Shown one piece after another: positions 33,501 to 45,379 of a stretch of DNA of 64,000 nt (within the stretch, counting starts at the first letter, position 1; each line of letters starts with the position of its first letter). The notes below the pieces were generated by a model. That model searched no databases and was not told where the DNA came from. It worked only from the letters and a program-made list of their open reading frames with translations. Both the position numbers and the translations under genes were made by a program. This stretch comes from Euryodendron excelsum (taxonomy: Eukaryota; Streptophyta; Magnoliopsida; Ericales; Pentaphylacaceae): the NCBI GenBank assembly GCA_033060915.1, contig CM065397.1:15903501-15967500 (forward strand), in the 5' to 3' direction.

Positions 33501-34182
33501 TAAAGTCTTTGGTGGTAGAGTTTGGATTGGAGATACTCTTCTGAACTTGTCTTCGAAAAGCTTTTGAAAGTTGTTTTTGAATACCTTATGAAAGGCATGT
33601 TTAATGTTTAATCACCTTAGGAGGTTAGTCATTGAAGAATTAAACTCGCTTAGAGCTATGAGTTTTGAAAACATATTTGGAAATGGGCTAGAAACTTCCT
33701 TTTGGTTTTTTAAACTTTAGGATTCTAGAACCCTTTTTGAATGTCTCACTTACACTTGAACACTCCTAACCATGGAAGAATTAGAGTTGCTTCAAGAATG
33801 TGACATTAAAAAATCATTTTTGAAAAAGTTTTTGAAAACACTTAGGGTTGGGGAACCATAATATGGACAACCTTGAGGGTCGTAATTAATGTATCACTTT
33901 CCATTGGAATCCATAACCAAATGGGGTTAAGGACCTTTTGGGGTTGTGATTTCTTGAAAACATTTTTCAAAAATGTTAAGTGTCTAGCCATTTTAGAAGC
34001 GACAAGTTTAAGAGAACTTCTTGGAGGCAATTTTTAAGACAGGGTGTAGGGATATTTGAAAAGGTTTTAGGGTTAATTTTTGAAATCTCGAGGGAGTGGG
34101 ATATTTTTGAAAGTGTATTATGAAAATGGTTTTTGAGTTGAAAGACTATTTGGAAAGGAGTCTTTGAATTAGAGCCTTAAAG

Positions 34183-34442
34183 CTTACTAACCTAGGTTGG
34201 GTTGAATTAGAGTTAACTAACTAGGTTTAGGTTAACCTAGGGTTAAGGTGACCAAGGGTAAGCTAACTTGGTTTAGGTTAACCTAGGGTTGGGTTGACCT
34301 AGGATGAACTAACTAAGGTTAGGTTAACTTAAGGTTGGACAATTAGGGTCAAGTTAACCTAGGATTAAGGTGGGCCAAGGTTAACTAACTTGGGTTAGGT
34401 TAACCTAAGGTTTGGACAACTAGGGTCAAGTTAGTCTAGGGT
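34183..34442. repeat. GGTTAACCTAGG-rich block in L5
   Basis: About 260 bases in which GGTTAACCTAGGGTT, GTTAACTAACT and TTGACCTAGG words recur with irregular spacing. Many are palindromic (GTTAAC, CCTAGG). Not seen in the other LTR copies. Confidence 0.75.
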
Positions 34443-35965
34443 TGGAAAGTGGTTTTGAACTAGGATTTTGGAAAGATGGTTTTATGCATGCACTTTGAAA
34501 ATGGATTTTAAAAAATTATGGTGTGAATGTAGAGAACTTGGGAAAACAAACTTAAGGAATTATGTAAATTTAGTGAAGATCATTTCCATGAAAATTTGCC
34601 TCTAGAAAGTGTAGAGTTTACATGGTCAAGAATGAAGGCTTATGGGGACCACCATTATAACCTCTAACTTAAGAGAGTGAAAACCTTGAAAATCAATATA
34701 TCGACAAGATAGTTTTGAAAGTTTCTTTGGTTAAAATTAAATAAAATAAACCTTTAGAAACTATTTTTGAAAAAGAGGCTTTGTGAAGCCATTTTTTAAG
34801 GTGAAAAAAACCACTCTAAAGAAAAAGGGTTCATATGGTTGATTTAAGGAAAATCACTCCAAAGGGAACTCCATGGAATCATTCCAACCATAATATTTAA
34901 GAGGGCAAGACTTCTAAAAATCAAGATGGAGATGGTAATTTTTAAAAAATCATTTTTATATAAATTTTAAGAGAATGAACTTTTGTCAACCTTTTTAGAA
35001 GGGGTTTGTTTTGAAAAATAATTTTAGAGTCAATAGAACCAACTCTAATGAATTAGGGTTCGTATGGTCCAGACAATGAGAAAATCACTCAAGAGAGGGT
35101 TCCAAGGGACTATTTCAACCACAAAGTTCAAAAGAGTAAAATTCTTGAAAATCAAAATAGAATAAGAGGGTTTGAAGCCGTTTTAGTGCAATTTTGAAAA
35201 GTAATGAAATGTTGAGTTGCAAAATAAAGTTAAGGGACTTAAAGAGAGTTTCTAAGGTATAGAAATTGAGGGTCTAACCTAGGCTTCAAGGAACCAACTC
35301 TAGAACCATTTTTAGGGAATCATTTGAATATGGAGCTTTGTGAATGATATACAAAAGAGATAGTAAAAGTTTTGGAAAAAATGGTTGTGAACATGAAAAC
35401 AAAGCCAAGCATGCAAATCATGAATAAGATAATCATATGCAAAGGGGTCATGAAATCATACAAGGCTAGAGGCTTCACCAAATTGCAAGGTGCTCTACGG
35501 CCATACCATCTGAAAGTAGGTTTGCAAAAGATCTCCTACTTGGTGGCTCTCACAAACTTTCCTCTAGGCATGAACTAAAAGCTTTCTTGTTTCAAACATG
35601 CAAGAAAGGGGGGTAGAAGATGGGGGCTAAAATAGAGAATAGCCTAAGTAGGCTAGAAGGGTGAAGAGAGGAGTGGGGATTGTAAAAATGTAAAGAGAAT
35701 ACCACTTTTTGTCTTTAAAACAACTTCAAGCTTCCATGGATAACTTCTCTTGAACTTGAAGGGGCTTAAGGAGGCTTGAAGGGGCTGGAAGTGGTTTTTC
35801 TAAGGCATTGGGGGCTTTGTAGAGAGACTATATAGGATAGAGAGAGGGGAAATCTAACCTAAGTGCTTGGAGGGTGAGATGTATATGGAATTCAAGGTTC
35901 AGAGAATATTTTTGTAAAGCTTTGCTGCTATTTTCGATTCTAAAATATACAAAGGGGGAGGCTTG

Positions 35966-35973
35966 TATTTATA
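35966..35973 (-). promoter_or_regulatory. TATA box of LTR L5
   Basis: TATAAATA on the - strand followed by CAAGCC, in the same relative position as in the other Ogre-like LTRs. Confidence 0.65.
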
Positions 35974-37329
35974 GACAATCTAGAGAGGCCTGGCATATGT
36001 AGTACATGCACTTGGGCAAATTTTGCCCTAGTGCATGTGCTACGTGTGCCAGTACTATTCCACAAAATGAAGGCCAAGTGGCATACTCTGTACTGGTTAA
36101 ATCTTAAGGGGCAAGCAAAGTTTGATCGATCTATTCAAAATTTAGGCGTATGTAGCATACCCTTTGCCATCGGGAATGTTCATTTAAATTTTACCTCGAT
36201 AATTGTGCAATTTAAGAAGGATTTGAGAAAATCAGTCATGTTCACGTTGTTTTTCTAGTGTTTCTCAAGAACCTAAAATTTTTGGGGAGCTTGAAAGATG
36301 TTCGGAAGAGTGAGATATCATCTAGAGAAGTGTGCATGAAAACACACTTTCGCAGAGCATCTGTGATATGCTCTGTGAATGTTCAAAAGTAATAGCTTTT
36401 GGGCCACGCGATCGGGGTTTTCGATCGGACTGTACTAATAGAAAGTGCTCTGGAAATACTTTGGAGAATTTTTTTAATTTACACATTTCTCAAGTCATTT
36501 GACATTGCATTATAACCAGGGAATTAGATAAATAGACAACCTTGGCGAAGCGTCTGTGAGACGCTCTAGGGGTTACTAAAAATTGTAGTTTTTGAGCCAT
36601 GCGATCAGGGACTCCGGGAAGTGATCTATTCAATCAAGCCCTTTCAATAGAAAGACATATGATCAAGCTTTTGAGAATTTCCTGATTTAAGCATTTCTCA
36701 AATCATTTGATAGTGCGTTATAACCAGGGAATCGAGAGAAAAGACAACCGTAGCAGAGCGTCTACGAGACGCTCCAGGGGACTTTCATTGAGTTGGAAGT
36801 ATTTAGAGTCATAGGGCTCACCTTGGATTGAACTGGGGCTCATCATATAATCCACCGGTTTGGTACCCAAAGCCAGTGTAGTTTTTGATCGGGCTTGGTC
36901 GAAAAGGGTCAGGATGGATTAGAGTGGCATGTTACGCATGCTGAACTATTCAGGGACAATCCTGGAAGATGTTTTTGCTGCTTTGTGGGATTTGTAGTGT
37001 GCTAGAGTGCCCAGGAGTAAAACAGTTATTTTGACCAAAGTTGACCGGAATGGGACTAGAATTGGACAAGATGGCCTGTTGAGAATGCCAAACCATCTAG
37101 GAATATTTTGGAAGGATGGACTTACCATCTTGAGGGATTTTAAACTTTTTCAAATACGTGCTTGGAGGCCTAAGGCGCAGGTTTGGTTATTAGGCCTCTG
37201 TTAGGCCTAACGGGCCCGAGAAGAGATTAACAGATTGGACAGGGGTTTAAAAGTTGATTTGGGCTTGAATGTGCCTACAGAGTTCTTTCAGGCCGGAGAT
37301 TACCGGACGGACAAAATGGGGTGCTTACA

Positions 37330-37351
37330 GATGCCTCTCTTTTTCTATCTT
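37330..37351 (-). promoter_or_regulatory. Polypurine tract next to L5
   Basis: The - strand reads AGAAAAAGAGAGGCATC directly before the LTR start TGTAAGC. It is nearly the same as the tract at 18655. Confidence 0.75.
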
Positions 37352-37439
37352 TGTTGTCAAAGACGAAAAACAAAAATGAAGGATCTCATGTTGACTATGA
37401 GGCAATCGGATGGACCGGAGTTGAAGAAGTAAGTTATCT

Positions 37440-37880
37440 CGAACTGACATTCTGTCTGGTGGATTAGTACTCCTCTGGGAAGGTTCAAGCCTGATATCTT
37501 GAGGCTAACTCTTCTTGAATAGATGCTCTGTTTGGCAGAATGTTGCTCCTCTAGGGAGGTTCAAGATGATCTCTAAAAACTTATTCTTTTTGAATTGATG
37601 CTTCGTTTGGCAGAATGCTACTCCTCTAAGGTGGTTCAAGGTTGATGTCTAGAAACTGATTCTTCTTGAACTGATGTTCCGTCTGGCGGAATGCTGCTCC
37701 TCTAGAGAGAATTAGGGTTTATGTCTTGAAACTAATTCTTCTTGAACTGACACTCTATTTGGCGGAATAGTGCTCCTCTAGGGAGGTTTAAGGTTAAGGT
37801 CTTGAGACTGATTCTTCTTGAACAGACGCTCCGTCTAGCAAAATGCTACTCTTCTGGGAAGGTTTAAGGTTGATATCTTT
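37440..37880. repeat. About 76-bp tandem array, 6 units
   Basis: A GCTCCTCTAGGGAGGTT-like string recurs near 37469, 37545, 37620, 37696, 37772 and 37848, each preceded by a CTGTTTGGCAGAAT-like string. Confidence 0.9.
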
Positions 37881-37883
37881 TTT

Positions 37884-38430
37884 TGAAGGAAAAAGCTCGG
37901 AAACCCAATTTGCTTTTTTGGAGGAAGCTCAAAAACCTAATCTGCTTTTCCGGAGGAAGCTCAGAAACCCAATCTATTTTTCAAAGGAAGCTCAAAAACC
38001 CAATCTACTTTGCAAGGAAAAAGCTCATAAACCTAACCTGCATTTTTGGAGGAAGCTCGAAAACCCAATTTACTTTTTTTGCGGGAAGCTCAAAACCCAA
38101 TATGCTTTTATAAAGGAAACTCCGAATCCTAATCTGTTGTTTTGGAGAATGCTTTGAAACCTAATTTGCTTTTTTGGAGGAAGCTCAAAAACCTAATCTA
38201 TTTTTTCAGAAGAAGCTCGAAAACCTAATCTGCTTTATCAGAGGAAGCTCGAAAACCCAAATTTACTTTTTCGGAGGAAGCTCTGAAAGCCATTATGTTT
38301 TTCAGAGGAAACTCGAAAACCCAATTTGCTTTTTCGGAAGAAGCTTGGAAACCCAATATATTTTTTTGGAGGAAGCTCGGAAACCCAATCTGCATTTTTG
38401 GGGGAAGCTCGGAAACCCAATCTCTGGTGA
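37884..38430. repeat. About 33-bp tandem array, about 17 units
   Basis: Units of the type GGAGGAAGCTCGGAAACCCA plus a T-rich part. Because the unit is close to 33 bases, the array gives repetitive open frames (37843-38157, 37883-38113, 38174-38464) that I do not regard as genes. Confidence 0.92.
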
Positions 38431-39129
38431 TAGGAGGGATTCTCTTACAGTTCTTTTATCTTGAATGTTGAAGAAGATGACATTTGCCGCTCCTTAGATT
38501 GAGATCTCTAGAGAATGATGTTCCTTTGGTGTGTTGATTGTTACCTTTTGGCTTTGTTTGGCATGACAGAATTCTAGTTAATTTGTTTCCTTGGGATTGA
38601 ATGTTTTGAATTTGATTTAGGAGGGGTGAGGTCTCCTCTTGAAAGGTTTGAGGTATCTAGAAGGTCAAATATCTTTGGTCGGTTCTCCTTGAATAAATCA
38701 ACTGGTTTGAAATTGAATGAGAGGTGTAGGGTGAGACATTGCTCCATTTTTTATGGTTTGAAAAAGTCGAGTGAGGATGACATTAATTGGGGTGGTCGAG
38801 GGTGGGTCGTTGTCCTATTCTTTGCATTTTTTAAAAAGGTTAGATTAAGCTACTCATGGTTAATTGGGAGATCGAGGGTGATTGTGTGTCCCATTCTTTT
38901 TTTTGTCTATGGATGATAGTTCGAGTTTTCTGGGCGTACACTAATCTTTTGCAGAGTGTTTGGATTATGGCCAACTGACCTTCTGAGATGTTATGCTTCT
39001 GCTTCGGAACACCTTTTCTTTTGTAGTCACCTGAACACTTGTCAGTGTTTTTTTTCAGACATGTCATTTGGTATATACTATACAAGTCCACTGAAGGGAT
39101 ATACGTACAGGTTTATATATAGGTTAGAA

Positions 39130-39520
39130 TGAAAGCACATCATACTTTTGGATGAATGCACAGGTTGATTCATGAATGAAATCGAATGTATGTCAGACTT
39201 TTTTATGCACATGTTTGATACATGAATGAAAATGAATGCATGTCATACTTTTTGATAAATGCACAGATTGATACAGGAGGAAATGAGTGCATGTCATACT
39301 TTTTGATGACTGCGTAAGGATAGAATTAAACATACATCACAATTTTTGATAAATGCTCATGCAGGGATAGAATTGAATGCATGTCATGCTTTTTAATGAA
39401 TGCATAGAGATGGATTTTTAATGCATGCCATACTTTTTGATAAATGCACATACAAGAATAGAATTAAATGCATATCATACTTTTTGATGAATGCATAGAG
39501 ATGGATTTTGTTATATAGAT
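39130..39520. repeat. About 48-bp degenerate array, 8 units
   Basis: GCATGTCATACTTTTTGAT or variants near 39141, 39194, 39244, 39295, 39337, 39385, 39429 and 39477, with GATAAATGCACA-like spacers. Confidence 0.85.
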
Positions 39521-40359
39521 AAAAATGAATATTTGTTCTGGGGGATGCCCCAAGGATCATGTTTATATTTAGAATCAAGCAGTCATTTGAGCTTTTGTTC
39601 TTCTCCTACGATTCTCCTTTTGGGTTCCACCCCTTTCTTGTCAGGATGTGATAGCACTTGCACCATTCTCAGAGATTCGATCCATTGACTCATTTTGCCC
39701 CTTTCTCTTTTGCTGAAAAGAAAAACTTCTCTAAGTGAACCTCTCGAGTGACAGCCAATATCATCCTTTGGCAAAGCAACTTGTAGTTTCCTTCCTCAAT
39801 TAGAGAAGATTTTACTTGGGACTGTAATGTAGGCCAAGTTTAAGGGTTATGAGAAATGAAGGGATACATAAGTCCAAATCTTTAAATTCAGCGGGGATTG
39901 TATGAACCAGAACCACATTTTGCAAGGAATGAATTTTGTCCCCATATTTACCATTCTTTTTAGACATTGTTGTTTCTTTGTTCAAGCTTATTTAGACTAA
40001 GCAATTTTTCTTGATCTAAGAGGACTTTAATTTGGACTATAATGTGGGCCAGGTGATGGGGTATTTGAAAGGAAGGATAAATGCTCAAAACCTATTATAT
40101 TTTCTAGGCTTCTGAAGACCTATGATCACCTTTGGCAAGTGGCTCTTACCCTTGTCGTTCTTTTGGACCTTTCTCTTTATTGGGAAGTCCGCTTCTATTT
40201 TGTCCTTCTGTTGTTGTCTTAGATGATTCTGTCTTCTCTTTGAAAGTCATCATTGTGTTTGGAAATCATCATTTTCATTTTGTTTTTTGTTTTTTGTTTT
40301 TAATTTTTTAAATTTATTTTTAGTTTTTTTTTGTTTTTATAAAAATCTTGCTCTTATAT

Positions 40360-40560
40360 CGGCTCCTAGAGATGTCATCAATAGTGCATCCTCTTGGAGA
40401 TCATCATTTATTTATTGCATACTTTCTTGGAAATCACCATTCTTTCATCGCGCGCTCAATTGGAGATCTCCATTTGTTCACTACGCGTTCTCTTGGAGAG
40501 TACTGTTCGCTGCACGTGCTCTTAGAGATCATCATGCATTCACAGCTTTGCCATTACCTA
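40360..40560. repeat. About 37-bp degenerate array, 5 units
   Basis: A TCTTGGAGATCATCAT-like string recurs five times, alternating with a TTCATTGCGC-like string. It produces the open frames at 40287-40580 and 40348-40566. Confidence 0.7.
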
Positions 40561-42228
40561 GTGTAGGCGGTGATCATTAGGTCGGCTAAATGATGGGAAT
40601 GCAACCAACTCAAGTGGGCTTTGCAAGGGTTATATTTAGCTGTATGGTAGAGGAAAAGAGGGCTTCTTTTCCTTTCAAGTGGAACTCTCAGTTTGGGTTT
40701 TTGAATGAAAACTATTTACGGCGCTAGTGGGCTTACTAATGGATTGCTTTCTGTTTGGGAGGATGAAATGATGGCTCCCATTCATTTTGAAGGTTTAGCA
40801 ACTTGCCGCTTTGCTAGGACATCCTTCGGGGGTCACTCTTTGGACTTCAATGAGTTTATGTGATTGATCTTTATCTCTCACCCTTCTATATTTTCTCTCT
40901 CTCTGTACTTTTTATCTCTCTTTCCCCTTTTTTCAGAGTTAGAGATTGTTTCTGCTAAAAGTGCTGCTTGTGCTATCCCATCCTCCAAGTCAAGGTAAAA
41001 CATTTCGAAGGAAAAATTTCTAGAGAAGAAGATATCAGTCATGAAGTGCCATAAGACAATGATATAAATATGAAAACTTTGGATCCCTTTTATTTAGATG
41101 ATGTTATTTTCATGCTTAAATTTGAATTTAAAATTGAAAGATGGGTTTGAAAGAAATCCCCCTTTTTCGGAATAAACCCCTCAGACTGGTTTTGGAATCA
41201 CGTTAGCATCCTTCACACTCCATTTTCCATATGTGTCATTTGATTGCACAAGGATGGCTTTAGGAGTTTGAGGTTTGGTAGAGTGGCAACATGGTGTCAA
41301 GGTCATGGTTTTGCATGAATTATGAATTGAGCCGAGTGCTGGAGGATTCTATTGGTTTGACCGTGCTCTTGGACATGGAAAAAGAAAAATAAAATCCAGT
41401 TAAAATTCTTTCTCTCTTCTTTTCATCCATTCATCGCTTTTCTTTCCTTTTGTTAAACAGATAGTTCTTCAACTCTTTTTTTCTTAGACCCTCTCTTCAA
41501 TAGTCCAATCTAACCCGATGTGGGCGGTGATCCCTAGGTTGGGGTTTTCTCATAAAGGATAAATGGCTCAATAGGTTTGGCAAGGGGTAACTTCTAACTG
41601 TATGGGAAATGAAATGAGGGTCTCTTTTCACTTTGAACTAGATTGCTTGATCTATAGAGCTTTCGATACTATCCTAGCATGATAGAGGTGGATACCATTC
41701 CTAGAGTTCTCAACTATTGTCTACCCCCAGTGTGTGGAGGACAGTCTTGGATCGGGGTTGACAAGGAAAACTTCATTTGTTCCGAGGCTCTAGGGGTTAA
41801 ACAAAGGGAATGTAAACATATTTATAGGGAAATGAAAGATGGCTCCTCTTCATTTTGATAATCTGGCCACACATCGCTTAGCTTCAGTGTCTTGCAAGTG
41901 TTGCCTTTAGGTAGTTTCCTCACTCATCCTTATCCTTTCTTTCTTCGGGAAGCTGATCATTTGGTGAGTGGTTAACTTATGCTATCATCCCTTCAAGTTG
42001 GATCATTCCATAAGATAAACTATGCCCCTTGCGTAGAAAGTAGTTACCATTCACAAGAGAAATATAAGATAACAGCAATTTAATCATTTCATAACGTAAG
42101 CAGAAAGTATAGTCTTGCTGTAAAGAAATAAAAGTGCAGATATTAATTAAAGAACAAAATATAAAAGGGATAGAAAGAAAGTTGGTGAAAACACCCCTCT
42201 CTTGTATGCTTTTGAAGGGATTTCTGTT

Positions 42229-43324
42229 TCAGTAAGGCCTTGGGACAATGCCCACATCTTTAATACTCCACTCGCGATTCGAGTCCTTGGCTAGGGCAAG
42301 ACAGGCAAAGGCTTCTTCTAAAGTTCCGGACACGTTGGTAGTGATGGTGCAGTTGGTAGCTTCATTGATCTCCTTCTTGTTATTGGCAATAAGTCCTTCT
42401 GTAAATAGGATGGCTAGTTCACCTCCTTCTAATTCGAACGACTCTGTCTGTTCTCTTGACTCTTCTAGCCCCCAGCCTATGTCTTCATAGTTGTACTCAG
42501 TTGCGGGCCAAGGGTTTTCTAATAAGTGACTTTCAACTGTTGTATACTTCGGGTGTAGAAACTCATCACCCCATCCATCAGCAGTTATGCCTTCGATATG
42601 CTCTTCCTTCGGGAACATTGCCTCCTCAATGGGCCAGTCAGAAGTATCAAGCACCTCATCAGGGTTATAAAGATAAATTGGGCACAATGGGAGATCCTCC
42701 TCCCAGTCATCTTCTTCATCGGTCTCCCAATCGTCCTCATAACCTTCGGCCTCGAGCTCGTTGAACTCTCTCTCGCCTTCCATTTCTACTAGTATCATGT
42801 TGACAGTGTGATCCGGCATAGGGTTAGTGGTCACATTGGGGGTCGGAGTAGGTTTTACCGGCTGCAGATCAATGGTCTTATTGTCGATCAAGTCTTGGAT
42901 TTTGTACTTGAGAGCGAAGCAGCTTTCAATGTCGTGCCCTTGGCAACCCGAATGGTATTCACATGTAAGGGCGGCAATAAAGGTTGGGGGTAGAGGGCTT
43001 CAAGATGTTGTTCTTCAGCAGGTTATGGTAGGCCTCAGTTTGGGTGTAGGCTAAGGTGTCGAAGGTATGGATGCGTTGAGCAGGTCTATTAAAGTTGGGT
43101 CGTGCCCCCGCGAGGCCATAGTTAGGGGTTGGAATAGGCATGGTTAGGAAGGAATGGTCTTGGTATTCGGGTTCTTCTAGGGTATAAGTTGTCCCTTTTG
43201 GAGTTACGACAAGTGGGTTGCGTAAGGTGCCTCTGCTAACATTTCTGCTTTCCAATGGTATGTTCTCCTGAAGCTTGTGAACCATGACCTTCACTATCAT
43301 GGAATATATTGGACTAGTATTCAT
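42229..43324 (-). pseudogene. Tat/Ogre-type gag C-terminal part, frameshifted
   Basis: Two - strand open frames join across a frameshift near 42960-42975. The first (43324-42959) includes YTLEEPEYQDHSF and AYHNLLKNNILKP. The second includes the zinc-binding region CEYHSGCQGHDIESC, then FALKYKIQDLIDNK and TPNVTTNPMPDHTVNMI, and an acidic stretch to 42229. The CX3H...GHX4C pattern followed by KIQDLID and PNVTTNP is characteristic of Tat/Ogre gag, from memory of that family. The N-terminal gag core is missing, and downstream (to 37330) there is no pol. The second frame (220 codons) is the longest intact piece of retroelement coding sequence in this element. Confidence 0.85.
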
Positions 43325-44786
43325 TCCCTTGCCTATAACAATAAGGATAACAATTGCAAGTTAGAGTTCGGTTCTTGGAGAGTTCTATGCAATGCATGCC
43401 CTGGGATGCCCCTCTTTTAGGAGGGAAGCTAAGTATGATGTATTAGCTCACTGTTGGAGATAGGGGATTTGCCCCTGTATGCAGATACCTTACCGTCAGA
43501 TGAGGAGCTTCATCCATTCACATGTTCATCCATCCATATATTCATCCATCCACTTGCTCGAGGAAAATAAAGAAATACATTTTAACTTTGGGTTTACAAT
43601 ATAAAAGAATTGAAATACATTTTAACAGAGAGAAAGGGAACATGTTTCTTTGGAATTTCTGCCTATCTAGTTTTACATGAGAAGTCCTAAACTACTCTTG
43701 AGTCTTCGGATTTGCCTTCCTTGGATTCAATGTCGAGGATGTCGTTGAGAGACCTTGTTGATTGATTGTCCCTTGTCTTTTTGGCAACCCTATCTCCGTG
43801 AGCATAGAGGGATTGGGGCCCCTCTTATGGAATGAATTGATGTACATGTCATGAGTCCTTAGAGTTACATGGGAACCCTTAGGGTTTAGGTAGGTTTAGT
43901 GCAAGGGAGAGTGAACTAAATGTCACTCTCAATGGGTTGATCATATGCATGAGAATGCAGTGACTTGAGTTATTTGGAACTCTCGTCTTGACATGTAATA
44001 TGGAATGCATTAAAATGGATGCATAGAGTATAAGGAAAGAGAATATAGTTGAAGTACATATGCATGTATAAGCAGTTAGACGGACATTATAACAGTAAGA
44101 ATACAGTCATTATAACAACAGGAATAAACAGGTATAAATGAAAGTAAGAGCAGTCGCTCTTTTCTCCATGGTTTTAAAAACAGTGCGCGTGTCTTAAATC
44201 CTACAAAGGTTCAGCTATGCAAGGTGTCTATATGAGCATAAGGTTGAGGGTTGACTATTGCTTCCTAAAAAGGCTCGGTCCCCGGATCTTCAAACCTAGG
44301 CCCACTCCCCGAGGTGGTGCCATGATCAGTTGGTGATCCAAGCGGGGGAACCATCAAGAGGCCGTAGACAAAGAAACTGACACAGCATTTTGCCCATAAC
44401 CAATATACCGTTCTCCCTTTCTAACTAAAAGGATTATATCAGGGTAAAAATGCAAGTATGCAGAATGCAGGTGCACGTGCAATGTGTGTGTGATTTTTGA
44501 AAGCGGAGGAAAGAGCCCAAAAACTCTCATTCATCCTGTTCATCACATTCATGCATAACAGTTAATAAAATTTAAACAAAAGGCGCATCTCCAAAACAAA
44601 GATGCAAGAGTTAGTATGTGGATGACAAACTTAAAACAAGATAATATGAATAAATGCATGTTTTTTGAAAATAATTTTAAAATTTTGGTTTTGAAAATTT
44701 AAAGTAAATAGGATTGAACAAATTAATTGAAGACTCTACATGGGTGAAGGGTAAAGAGACATGACTACGATCTAACCCTCTAAGTG
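43325..44786 (-). other. Leader between primer site and gag remnant
   Basis: About 1.5 kb with no recognisable gene. Autonomous Ogre elements carry an extra ORF in this position; I do not see one here. Confidence 0.55.
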
Positions 44787-44804
44787 TCCCCAGTGGAGTC
44801 GCCA
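44787..44804 (-). promoter_or_regulatory. Primer-binding site, Arg-tRNA type
   Basis: The - strand reads TGGCGACTCCACTGGGGA, complementary to the 3' end (TCCCCAGTGGAGTCG plus CCA) of plant Arg-tRNA(ACG). Two bases separate it from the LTR. Use of an Arg-tRNA primer is typical of Ogre-type elements. It fixes the orientation and marks the LTR at 44807 as a 5' LTR. Confidence 0.9.
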
Positions 44805-45379
44805 GCTATCACGCCTAGATTTTTCGCATCCGAGGAATACACACACAAGTGGGAAAAACACTGTACTCTCTCGTTAGAACTCATCCTCCTAGAAGAATGA
44901 GTGCGATTAGGTTTGAATTGAAAATTGATTCGAATAAACGGCTTTTGGAAAAAATTTGGAGTCACCACCTAACTTGATTAAGGTGAGTTAGGTCACCTAA
45001 ACACTCAGGGCAATCCAAAGACTACACTTAGGGTTTTTGAAAACGATTTTGAAAATACTACCTTAAGAAAAGGTTTTTAAGAAAACAAGGTTGTTTGGCA
45101 ACCTTTGGAAAATAATTAGGCCTTTTTTAGAAAAATAACTCTATTTTGGTCTTTGAAAATAGTGATTCTAGGTTTGGAGGTTGGTTACATGTAGGAAAGA
45201 TGCACTAAGCCATCACCCTACCCTGCCCTTGCAGTACCTACATGTCTATTCACTCTAGATTCACCTATGAGAGTATTCAACTAACAAATGTCCAATTCTA
45301 TACACTTTAAAAAAAGAATGTTTAAAAAGACATGATGCATGATATGTAAGTGCAAGAAAAAGAGAGTTGGAAAATAGAT

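Larger units (their letters stand above)
32325..37329 (-). repeat. Ogre-like LTR copy L5, diverged subfamily (3' LTR)
   Basis: 5,005 bases bounded by TGTCGCTTCCCAG (32325) and GTGCTTACA (37329). It matches the other LTRs at its first 450 bases (TTAGAACTCATCCTCCTAGAAG, CACCTAAC, TAGGTCAC, TAATCCGAAGACTA) and at its last bases. The middle differs: it lacks the 81-bp array, lacks the GGCGCC cluster, and has its own repeats. The TATA box is at 35966-35973 on the - strand. A polypurine tract lies just outside at 37330. No intact gene inside. Confidence 0.82.
37330..42228 (-). other. 3' internal region of the Ogre-like element, minisatellite-rich, no pol
   Basis: About 4.9 kb between the gag remnant and the 3' LTR. 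I find no reverse transcriptase, integrase or protease similarity on either strand. It holds four separate short tandem arrays (described individually). Tat-lineage elements are known to carry a hypervariable, satellite-generating 3' untranslated region in this position. Confidence 0.7.

Noticed and set aside
34183..34442. Telomere-like repeat
   Set aside because: The words AACCTAGGGTT resemble plant telomeric TTTAGGG only partly, spacing is irregular, and the block is inside an LTR.
37843..38464. Repetitive proteins of 76-104 codons
   Set aside because: They come from a minisatellite of about 33 bp in a retroelement 3' region. Frames change with small indels, and no start or domain is conserved.
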